This document shows positions 6,385 through 11,761 of a stretch of DNA of 11,761 nucleotides, piece after piece. Location: NCBI GenBank assembly GCA_021788565.1, contig JAJYKO010000083.1, forward strand, positions 1 through 11,761. The letters run 5' to 3'. Position numbers and translations under genes: made by a program. Each line of letters starts with the position of its first letter. The stretch's first letter is position 1. The stretch is from Chloroflexota bacterium (lineage in GTDB: Bacteria > Chloroflexota > UBA6077). The notes under the pieces were generated by a model that searched no databases, was not told the origin of the DNA, and was given only the letters and a program-made list of their open reading frames with translations.

Positions 6385-8903
6385 TGCACCCTCCCGGCCA
6401 GGAGGCCCAGTTCTTTGTCGTAAGCCACTTCATAACGATTCCCTTTCTCGTCGATGCCTTGCCAGGCCCCTTGGTTGGCGATAGGCAGAAGCACAAGCCC
6501 TCGCAGCCTCCCTTTCGCCTCGACGCCCGCGGCATAGCCCGGAGCGGGATTCTGGATTGGCAGATAGCCTGGCAGCTTCAATGAACGCCGATATAGGGCG
6601 CGGACCTCTTTCATAGCCATCTCGCCAGATTCCAGGTGCTGCAGTTGACTTTCGTCCACAAGGACACAGGTACGGTCGTTTGCTCCGAGTCTTGTCTTTG
6701 CGCGCCAACCGTTGCCGTCATCGCTGTCATCGCCCGTCGGATCGTTGTTGACGGGCCGGAACGAGCTCTTTTTCGGCTCGCGCAGGGCGAACTGCCTGCC
6801 CTGACTGTGAAGAAGTTGGGTTTCGTCGTCCCAATTGTCATCCGATGCTCTGATCGCCTCCCACTTTACTGCGCCCTGCTCCCATTCGAGCGCCCCATAG
6901 CATCGCTCGATCAATGTCCGAAAATCGCTCGGGAGGTGCATTTCGCTTTGACCGGCAAGAATCGCCAATGTTCTCAGAAGGGGTTTGTCCGCGTAGACGT
7001 GGGCAGTTCCGCCGAAGCTCAGGGTACCTTCTTTCGGCAGCAGCACATGCAGAGTCGGATCGCACTCTCGCCTCCTGTGCCTGTGGAGGCGACCGCTCCG
7101 TTGTAGCAGCAGATCAATCGGGGCAACTTCGCTGATCATGTGGTCGAAGTCGACGTCGAGGCTTTGCTCTACTACCTGCGTTGCGACCAGCACGAACTTC
7201 GCGGGACGATTGGAGGTGTCCTTGCCGAAAAGGGCGAGGACCCTTTCGGTGATCTGGTGGCGATCCGAAGCCGCGAAGCGGGCGTGGAAGAGTAGTTTCT
7301 CGGTTTCGGGAGGGTTGAGCGACGCGTAGACGGCCTGTGCCTGTTTGACTGTGTTCAGGATGACGCAGCAGCACCCCCCGTCCGTCACCAGTTCCTCGGC
7401 CTTCGCCGCCGTTTTCCTGGCGTCGCCAAGCAGCCCGGGATGAGTCTCGATCTTCAGCGTCCTCTGCAACGAGGCTTGGGCAGGTATTGACCATGCTTTC
7501 TTCTCCGGCTCCGCCACCGTGATAAGCGGATAAGGCGCGTCTGGCCCAGGGTCGCCGCCCGTCGCTCCGTACGCCGCGATCATCGCGGACCTCTGCCCGG
7601 CTGAGAGAGTCGCCGAAAGCAGAACCACCGGAATCTTGAGGCAAGCGCACCACTGAAGCAGTCGGGCGATGATCGCGCTCATGTAGGCGTCGTAGGCGTG
7701 CACTTCGTCGATGACCAGCACCCGATCGGCGAGTCCGAAGAGCCGAAGGAAGCCGAACTTGACGTTCATCCCCGCGAGCATCGCTTGATCCACTGTTCCC
7801 ACGCCATGCGAGGCGAGCATCGCGCGGCGCGTCGGTCTGAACCACGCGGCGGCAAGAGCTCGGTCGTCTCCCGGCTCGCCAACTTCCGGTGGTTTCTCGG
7901 GTTCCTTTTCGTCCCGCAGCCAGGCCATGCCATGAACGAGTTTGGCACTCTCTCCGTACCCCAGTCTCTTCAGGTAGTCGTTGTTGTAGCGCTCGTACAG
8001 GGAATCGCTGGTTGCCATGGTGGGCAGAGCCATGTACAGGCCATGATAGCCCTCGTCCCGCCACTTCTCGGCCAGAATCCAGGCGGCTTCCGTCTTGCCT
8101 TCGCCCATCGGGGCCTCGATGATGACAAGGCCCGGCGGGATCGCGCTATCAAGCAGGGCCTGTTGAATCGGACGTGCGGTCTGCACCACGCACCTCGGTT
8201 TCCCCGCCTGACGGTCTCGATCGAGGCCAAGCTTCCCCACCCATTCGCGCGCCACCTCTCGCACCGCCGCGAAGTATGCTTGCGGATCCTCGACACCCTT
8301 GAGCCGGCCATCGGTGAAGAACTCTTCGTTGCTCGCGATCCAGTCGCAAAGTACCACGCGGCCGGCGAGGCGCATCCCGAATGCGCTTAGGTCAGGTGGA
8401 ACCTCGCTGGGAAGCTTGTCGACGTGGAGCACCCGCCGTAGCATCCAGCAGAGCTGATCCTGCGCTTCCGCGTATTTCTTCCCGACCTCGCGCGCGGCTT
8501 CGTCCCAACGGCCGTGGTGGGCGACCACGGCACGAGACACAGCGTCCGCCGTGAAAGCGCCCAGCCCATCCGCCAGGAGCTTCCTGATGAACGTGGCGGA
8601 GATGCGCTCATGCCGGCACGGAGCATCGCCTGTAACCGGATATCCAGCTGCTACTAGCTCAGCCGAAAAATCCGGAATCTGGTGTTGAAAACCGGAATCA
8701 GCCTTGCCCAAATCGTGAAGTCCCACCAGGAACGAAATTTCCTCGGCACTCCAGCCCAGGTCACCTGTAAGAGAAGGCAACGCCAGGGAAACCGCCGATG
8801 CATCCAGCAGGTGTTTCCATAAGGCATGCCGAGGCTTGCTCTTCGCCCATAGGCGTCTGCAATTGGCCGTGGGCAGATTCGACGAGGTGAACATCTCGGT
8901 CAT
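6381..8903 (-). CDS. cas3: Cas3 nuclease-helicase, type I-E
   Basis: Recruited by target-bound Cascade to nick and unwind DNA processively. The protein is 840 residues, a normal Cas3 length. The N-terminal HD nuclease has H31, the HDLGK motif at 63-67, further histidines at 98 and 129-130 (VVAHHG), and D187 in CDWIASNE. The SF2 helicase follows: Walker A APMGEGKT at 264-271, DEVH box VIDEVH at 397-402, SAT at 430-432, and motif VI QRSGRLHRHRR at 601-611. A C-terminal domain completes the protein. The open frame extends to 9134, but that part overlaps the WYL gene. The ATG at 8903 is 10 nt after the WYL stop with GAGG at 8912-8915, so I prefer it. All motifs appear intact. Confidence 0.97.
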   Translation of the reverse strand: MTEMFTSSNLPTANCRRLWAKSKPRHALWKHLLDASAVSLALPSLTGDLGWSAEEISFLVGLHDLGKADSGFQHQIPDFSAELVAAGYPVTGDAPCRHERISATFIRKLLADGLGAFTADAVSRAVVAHHGRWDEAAREVGKKYAEAQDQLCWMLRRVLHVDKLPSEVPPDLSAFGMRLAGRVVLCDWIASNEEFFTDGRLKGVEDPQAYFAAVREVAREWVGKLGLDRDRQAGKPRCVVQTARPIQQALLDSAIPPGLVIIEAPMGEGKTEAAWILAEKWRDEGYHGLYMALPTMATSDSLYERYNNDYLKRLGYGESAKLVHGMAWLRDEKEPEKPPEVGEPGDDRALAAAWFRPTRRAMLASHGVGTVDQAMLAGMNVKFGFLRLFGLADRVLVIDEVHAYDAYMSAIIARLLQWCACLKIPVVLLSATLSAGQRSAMIAAYGATGGDPGPDAPYPLITVAEPEKKAWSIPAQASLQRTLKIETHPGLLGDARKTAAKAEELVTDGGCCCVILNTVKQAQAVYASLNPPETEKLLFHARFAASDRHQITERVLALFGKDTSNRPAKFVLVATQVVEQSLDVDFDHMISEVAPIDLLLQRSGRLHRHRRRECDPTLHVLLPKEGTLSFGGTAHVYADKPLLRTLAILAGQSEMHLPSDFRTLIERCYGALEWEQGAVKWEAIRASDDNWDDETQLLHSQGRQFALREPKKSSFRPVNNDPTGDDSDDGNGWRAKTRLGANDRTCVLVDESQLQHLESGEMAMKEVRALYRRSLKLPGYLPIQNPAPGYAAGVEAKGRLRGLVLLPIANQGAWQGIDEKGNRYEVAYDKELGLLAGRVQ

Positions 8904-8913
8904 GTTTGGTACC

Positions 8914-10176
8914 TCACACGTGTTCGAATCCCTCCATGGTCCCCGCCGATGGCTGATCGCTGACAGTCGACGCCTGACGTCTGTCATCTCCCTCCACCAT
9001 CGCCCTTGCTTCCCCTGCCACCCACTGGCCCAGGGACGCGGGCTGGACCACGCGCACGCGGCGACCGAAGCCGAGGACCCAGTGCCGGAACTCGGGGGTG
9101 ATGCCGACGTAGAAGCTGAGTCGCACGCTCCCATCGGGCAGCGTCTCGGCGCGCTGGCTCTCGTGGAGCTGCTGGTCGCGAACCCATCTGCCCGTATCGG
9201 CCTCGAACTCCAGCTCCACCTGCTCGGGCTCGCCGGCCTCCCCGCGCAGTAGGCCCCACGCGTGGCCCATGTAGTCCGCCAGGTCGAAGTCCTTCGGGAA
9301 GACGAACTCCTCGCCGGTCCGCTCGATCCGGTCTATTCGGCTCACCTTGAAGGTGCGCACCTCTCCCCGCAGGTGGCAGTAGGCGACGAGGTACCAGCTG
9401 CGTTGGTCGGGGATGAGGGTGTAGGGGTCGACGGTGCGCGCTCCGCGGGCGGCCGGCGGAGTACCGGGTGTTGGGTTTGGGGTTATGCCCTCACCCCCGT
9501 CCACCCTGCAGGGACGGGGCGCCGTACCCGCCCGCCCGGACGTGGGGGTGGGTAGTCCAGCGGAGGCGACACAGTCGTATTCCCCAGTGGGCGGGCCGGC
9601 AGGGCCGCCGGCCCCTACAACGGACGGGGCAGACGGGGCGATGGCGCCCGTGGGTTGAGAGTGTGCGCCGGCGGCAGCGTCCGACTGTGGGTGGGATGCG
9701 CTGCGGTAGGCGATGCGGAGCTGGGCCCGCTCGGCTATCGCCATCTGGAGCTCCCGCAGCAGCCCGGAGGAGGAGGCGTCCCCCCGGCCGCCCCGATCCA
9801 GGGCGCCCACCAGGGGTAGTAGCTCGTCCGGCAACAGGGCCTCCACACGGGCGATGGCCGCTCCCAGATCCCCTCGCGGCACGCCGGGCATGTTGTAGCC
9901 GAGTCGGGCGGCGAGCAAAAGAGATAGGGCTTCGGGCAGGGTCAGGGTGAGGGTAGGCAGGGCCACGGGACCGTCGAAGTAGTAGCCGCCGGGGGAGTGG
10001 CGCAGGGGCATGCGCAGGCCGTGGCGCAGCAGCAGGACGTCCTTGTCGATCTGTTGCTCGCTCAGCTCGTAGCGCTCGGCCAGGGCTCTCCGAGTCCAGC
10101 GTCTCGGCTGGCGGGTGATGAGCATCAACAGCTCGACGATGCGGCGTGTGCGGCGGTACTCCTCGGGATTGGGCAT
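8914..10176 (-). CDS. WYL-domain transcriptional regulator with repeat-derived insert, first gene of the cas operon
   Basis: Likely DNA-binding regulator. Residues 1-70 form a winged helix (RRIVELLMLITRQPRRWTRR, ALAERYELSEQQIDKDV, then wing GGYYFDGP). The WYL domain begins near 150 (AQLRIAYRS) and resumes at TVDPYTLIPDQRSWYLVAY (248-266), with the WYL triplet at 261-263; the C-terminal extension runs to about 395. Between the first two WYL strands, residues about 161-246 are a Gly/Pro/Ala-rich insert encoded by palindromic repeat DNA. Most WYL regulators have only a short turn there, so 420 residues is long. The ATG has GGAGG 6 nt upstream. WYL proteins often occur beside CRISPR-Cas loci and are thought to bind nucleic-acid or nucleotide ligands. 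Cas operon control here is inference from its position 10 nt before cas3. Confidence 0.9.
   Translation of the reverse strand: MPNPEEYRRTRRIVELLMLITRQPRRWTRRALAERYELSEQQIDKDVLLLRHGLRMPLRHSPGGYYFDGPVALPTLTLTLPEALSLLLAARLGYNMPGVPRGDLGAAIARVEALLPDELLPLVGALDRGGRGDASSSGLLRELQMAIAERAQLRIAYRSASHPQSDAAAGAHSQPTGAIAPSAPSVVGAGGPAGPPTGEYDCVASAGLPTPTSGRAGTAPRPCRVDGGEGITPNPTPGTPPAARGARTVDPYTLIPDQRSWYLVAYCHLRGEVRTFKVSRIDRIERTGEEFVFPKDFDLADYMGHAWGLLRGEAGEPEQVELEFEADTGRWVRDQQLHESQRAETLPDGSVRLSFYVGITPEFRHWVLGFGRRVRVVQPASLGQWVAGEARAMVEGDDRRQASTVSDQPSAGTMEGFEHV
9439..9696. repeat. In-frame insert of palindromic repeat DNA within the WYL gene
   Basis: This part of the WYL gene codes for low-complexity sequence and contains several hairpins. 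CTCCGC at 9441-9446 pairs with 9456-9461. CCCCGTCC at 9495-9502 pairs with GGACGGGG at 9512-9519. GGGCCGGC at 9593-9600 pairs with GCCGGCCC at 9607-9614 across a 6-nt loop. The minus-strand motif TTGTAGGGGCCGG and the plus-strand GCCCTCACCCCC resemble dispersed intergenic palindromes of high-GC bacteria, and the latter recurs in similar form near 10407. The insert length is a multiple of three and contains no stop, so the reading frame is preserved. The exact borders are uncertain by about ten codons because they are inferred from where WYL homology stops and restarts. Confidence 0.65.
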
Positions 10177-10238
10177 CCGGCGCCTCCTTCGACGTGCAGC
10201 TCAGGCCACGGGTCGGTAGCACCAGGATAAACTGGACA

Positions 10239-10260
10239 ACGCCTACTCGTTGGTATGCGT
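10239..10260. promoter_or_regulatory. Possible operator dyad upstream of the WYL gene
   Basis: ACGCCTAC at 10239-10246 and GTATGCGT at 10253-10260 form an 8-bp inverted repeat with one mismatch and a 6-bp spacer, about 65-85 bp before the WYL start. The position would suit an autoregulatory site. A dyad of this quality is expected by chance once or twice in 300 bp, so the support is weak. Confidence 0.2.
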
Positions 10261-10406
10261 GAGAAGCAGCCCGCGATGGAAATGAGACAGCTGGCGAGGA
10301 TGCGGAACGTTGCCGATGCGTATCATATCGCCAACGCCGGCCCGAGTCCACAGGCCGCACGGCCGAAGGCATTTCAGGGCGGTGTCCGGGTCTTACACCG
10401 GGGGAA

Positions 10407-10468
10407 GCCCCTCACCCTCTGGGAGAGGGTGTTTGGGCGGGGCCGCTCCCAGAGGGACAGGGTGGGCC
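10407..10468. repeat. Palindromic intergenic repeat with two alternative hairpins
   Basis: CCCTCTGGGAG at 10415-10425 and CTCCCAGAGGG at 10446-10456 form a perfect 11-bp inverted repeat with a 20-nt loop. The same left arm can instead form a tight hairpin, CACCCTCT at 10413-10420 with AGAGGGTG at 10424-10431 around GGG. The element sits about 20 bp past the end of the broken DAP-dehydrogenase-like gene and could act as a transcript end between it and the WYL gene. No T-tract follows, so it is not a classical intrinsic terminator. It resembles common dispersed repeats of the form CCCTCACCCTNTCCC and shares motifs with the insert in the WYL gene. Confidence 0.7.
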
Positions 10469-10477
10469 GGGGCGCCG

Positions 10478-11078
10478 TCAGGATGAGCGATAGTGCGCAG
10501 GCGGAAGGTCCTTCATGGTTCGAAGCCCCGGCGGCAGGTCCGCCACTCGCATGGCGGCATTCACCAGAATGGCCGTGGTGGAGATATCCCCCGGGAAGCC
10601 TTCCTCGCACCGCAGATGCAGATTTGGCCGCCCTTCGATCCAGATTTCGTCGCCTTCCTGGGAAGCCCCCACGTACATCTGCAACTCCAGCGTGATGACC
10701 GGCCGGTCGGCCACGAAGGCCGTTCCCACCTGATGGACCCCGGCCACCTGGCCTGGCTCCACCGTGAGGTAGGCCGTCGGGACTCGTTGTTGCGCCAGCA
10801 TGGCCTCGGTGGTCTCCTCCACCCTGTCGACCTTCCACCCCATGGCATCGGCCAGCATCTGCGTGGATTCGCGCAGCCCCACGTGCCGCACCTTCTTCGC
10901 ATCGACCAACTTCTGAAATTCCGCCTTCTCAAGGCCTGCGCCCACCTTGCGCTGCAGCGGCAGCCGTCGCTTTCCGGCATCGTTGATCCGCTTCACCCTG
11001 ATCGACGTGACGTCCTGCGAGACGCTGGTCAAGAAGATGGGAAGGGCATCCATGGCGAATCCTGAGTGAAGAAGTCAT
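10478..11078 (-). pseudogene. DAP-dehydrogenase-like gene (dihydrodipicolinate reductase family), Rossmann domain deleted
   Basis: The frame ending at 10478 encodes the C-terminal domain of proteins usually annotated as dihydrodipicolinate reductase or 2,4-diaminopentanoate dehydrogenase: GFAMDALPIFLTSVSQDV, RRLPLQRKVGAGL, VGLRESTQMLADAMGW, IWIEGRPNLHLR and PPGLRTMKDLP. Full-length members are about 340 residues with an N-terminal NAD(P)-binding domain; here only about 195 residues remain and no GxGxxG motif lies upstream. A strong AAGGAGG (11084-11090) precedes an ATG at 11078, but that ATG reads ATG ACT TCT TCA CTC and is out of frame with the homology, which begins near 11062. The simplest reading is an internal deletion joining the first few codons to the C-terminal half with loss of frame. 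A 191-residue product could still start at the ATG at 11053, with a weak AGGA upstream. Without its cofactor domain it should not be an oxidoreductase. Confidence 0.7.
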
Positions 11079-11090
11079 CGTCGCCTCCTT

Positions 11091-11121
11091 CAAGATATCG
11101 GCATCCGAGCTCGATATTTGG
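11091..11121. promoter_or_regulatory. Possible operator dyad before the broken DAP-dehydrogenase-like gene
   Basis: ATATCG at 11095-11100 and CGATAT at 11112-11117 form an inverted repeat that extends to 8 of 10 matching positions, with the smaller palindrome CGAGCTCG (11106-11113) between them. It lies directly upstream of the strong AAGGAGG, where a repressor site would be plausible. No regulator is identified and chance is possible. Confidence 0.25.
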
Positions 11122-11228
11122 ACACTCTCGAAAAGCGAAAAGCACTAAACCAAAGCCAGGATGAAACCCGCGGGGTCTCGTGGATCACGGCGCGCCAGTA
11201 CAGGACCACGAGCCAAGGTGGTACCCAT

Positions 11229-11300
11229 CGTCATCCCCGCGGAAGCGGGGATCCATCGCCCACACCCGAGGCGTGGATTCCCGCCTGCGCGGGAATGACG
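11229..11300. repeat. REP-like extragenic palindrome, two hairpins
   Basis: ATCCCCGC at 11233-11240 pairs with GCGGGGAT at 11245-11252 around GGAA, and ATTCCCGC at 11277-11284 pairs with GCGGGAAT at 11289-11296 around CTGC. The outer arms CGTCATCCCCGC (11229-11240) and GCGGGAATGACG (11289-11300) match at 11 of 12 positions, so the whole unit is one large palindrome. CGTCATTCCCGC...GCGGGAATCCA units are a widespread dispersed repeat in bacteria. Confidence 0.9.
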
Positions 11301-11366
11301 CTTACAGCGCGGGAATGATGCTTACAGCGCGGGAATGACGCTTACAGCGCAGGAATGACGGTTACC
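11287..11366. repeat. 20-bp tandem repeat, four copies
   Basis: The unit GCGCGGGAATGACGCTTACA occurs at 11287-11306, 11307-11326 (one change), 11327-11346 (exact) and 11347-11366 (three changes). The first copy is the right arm of the REP-like palindrome plus its flank, so the array grew from the edge of that element. The degenerate last copy is farthest from the palindrome. Confidence 0.93.
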
Positions 11367-11416
11367 GGCAGACCCACATACTTCGGGTCGGAAGCCATGT
11401 AGATTCCACCCTGGCT

Positions 11417-11471
11417 CTACTTTAAGGGCCAAAGACCCCGCGGGTCTGGTCGCCGCTTTACTTTAGGGCCA
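11417..11471. repeat. Short imperfect direct repeat around a hairpin
   Basis: CTACTTTAAGGGCCA at 11417-11431 and TTTACTTTAGGGCCA at 11457-11471 are near copies about 40 bp apart, one A shorter in the second. They flank the hairpin at 11433-11447. Their role is unknown; they could mark an insertion or a duplication at the end of the permease gene. Confidence 0.5.
11433..11447 (-). terminator. Hairpin downstream of the permease gene, weak terminator candidate
   Basis: AGACCC at 11433-11438 and GGGTCT at 11442-11447 form a perfect 6-bp stem with a 3-nt loop, about 60 nt past the permease stop on the minus strand. Only a few T residues follow (TCTTTGG), so it is not a strong intrinsic terminator. 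Confidence 0.35.
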
Positions 11472-11506
11472 GCCGAAGAGTCGGTCGGCAGCCTCTCGGC
11501 ACCTCC

Positions 11507-11761
11507 TCATCCTGTTCGTAGCGTTGGGTCCAGCACGTCGCGGAGCCAGTCGCCAATGCGGCTGACGCTCAGCGTCACCGCCATCAGGAACAGCCCCGGA
11601 AAGACCGCGATCCACCAGGCGCTGTCCAGGTAGTCGCGGCCGTCTCCCAGCATCCCGCCCCAACTCGGCGTGGGGGGCTGGATCCCAAGGCCCAGGAAGC
11701 TGAGGGTGGACTCCAGGATGATGGTGCGCGCCAGATCCAGAGTGGCCACCACGATCAGGGG
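11507..11761 (-). CDS. ABC transporter permease, DppC/OppC type, C-terminal part (cut by window)
   Basis: Inner-membrane permease subunit of a peptide- or nickel-type ABC importer. Only the last 84 residues are in the window. ESTLSFLGLGIQPPTPSWGG is the signature that follows the EAA loop in DppC/OppC/NikC proteins, and YLDSAWWIAVFPGLFLMAVT is the last membrane span, followed by IGDWLRDVLDP at the usual C terminus. The reading frame is open to the window edge (PLIVVATLDLA), so the GTG at 11752 is internal and not a start. The substrate cannot be told from this fragment. It is on the same strand as the cas operon but separated by repeats and a broken gene, and is probably unrelated to it. Confidence 0.93.
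   Translation of the reverse strand, partial: PLIVVATLDLARTIILESTLSFLGLGIQPPTPSWGGMLGDGRDYLDSAWWIAVFPGLFLMAVTLSVSRIGDWLRDVLDPTLRTG

Larger units (their letters stand above)
10177..10477. other. Intergenic region upstream of the WYL-cas operon
   Basis: I see no convincing gene here. The region should contain the operon promoter, but no clear -35/-10 pair stands out. TATCCT on the minus strand (10224-10229) could be a -10 box, but the hexamer 17 bp upstream is a poor -35. An imperfect dyad lies at 10239-10260. The half next to the broken gene holds the repeat hairpins at 10407-10468. The ribosome-binding site GGAGG for the WYL gene is at 10183-10187. Confidence 0.6.
11079..11506. other. Intergenic region with repeats between the broken gene and the permease
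   Basis: I see no gene here. The open frame on the plus strand at 11118-11318 is built largely from the REP-like palindrome and is not real. From the broken gene outward, the region holds its ribosome-binding site and a dyad (11091-11121), an AT-richer stretch around 11100-11150 that could contain a minus-strand promoter, the palindrome and tandem repeat at 11229-11366, a pair of direct repeats, and a hairpin downstream of the permease. Confidence 0.65.

Noticed and set aside
8904..9134. Upstream extension of the cas3 frame by 77 codons
   Set aside because: It is entirely inside the WYL gene, has low-complexity composition, and a better start with a ribosome-binding site exists at 8903.
9462..9658. 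Possible ISs or a complete mobile element in the WYL gene
   Set aside because: There is no transposase frame, no target-site duplication that I can see and no terminal inverted repeats spanning the insert; only small palindromes are present.
11118..11318. Short plus-strand open frame containing RHPRGSGDPSPTPEAWIPAC
   Set aside because: This peptide comes from translating the REP-like palindrome and is a familiar false gene call.

Overview
The window holds a complete, apparently intact type I-E (Cascade/Cas3) CRISPR-Cas locus, almost entirely on the minus strand, followed upstream by a short accessory stretch with a broken gene, repeat elements and the edge of an ABC transporter gene. GC content is high. 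The cas proteins and repeat look closest, from memory, to Thermus-type I-E systems. The dispersed palindromes, the DAP-dehydrogenase-like remnant and the Dpp/Opp permease would fit a high-GC, perhaps uncultured bacterium; Chloroflexota is my guess, but the sequence alone does not fix the phylum.

Layout, read along the minus strand from high to low coordinates: the C-terminal end of a DppC/OppC-type permease (11507-11761, cut by the window); an intergenic region with a REP-like palindrome whose end has expanded into a 20-bp tandem repeat; a DAP-dehydrogenase-like gene that has lost its Rossmann domain (10478-11078); a repeat-bearing gap of about 300 bp; then a WYL-domain regulator (8914-10176), cas3, cse1, cse2, cas7e, cas5e, cas6e, cas1, cas2 and the CRISPR array (1-379, running off the window).

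From the WYL gene to cas2 the genes are separated by at most 10 nt, and several overlap by ATGA. The regulator and all eight cas genes therefore look like one transcription unit. The array begins only 14 bp after the cas2 stop, with no room for a separate leader. Cas1-Cas2 would acquire spacers, Cas6e would cut the pre-crRNA at the palindromic repeat hairpin, Cse1/Cse2/Cas7e/Cas5e/Cas6e would form Cascade, and Cas3 would degrade the target. The catalytic motifs I could check in Cas1, Cas3 and Cas6e are all present.

I do not see a new defence system. The unusual points are the array with no intergenic leader; the WYL regulator fused into the operon and carrying an in-frame insert of about 86 codons made of palindromic repeat DNA; the internal deletion in the DAP-dehydrogenase-like gene; and the tandem growth of a REP arm.
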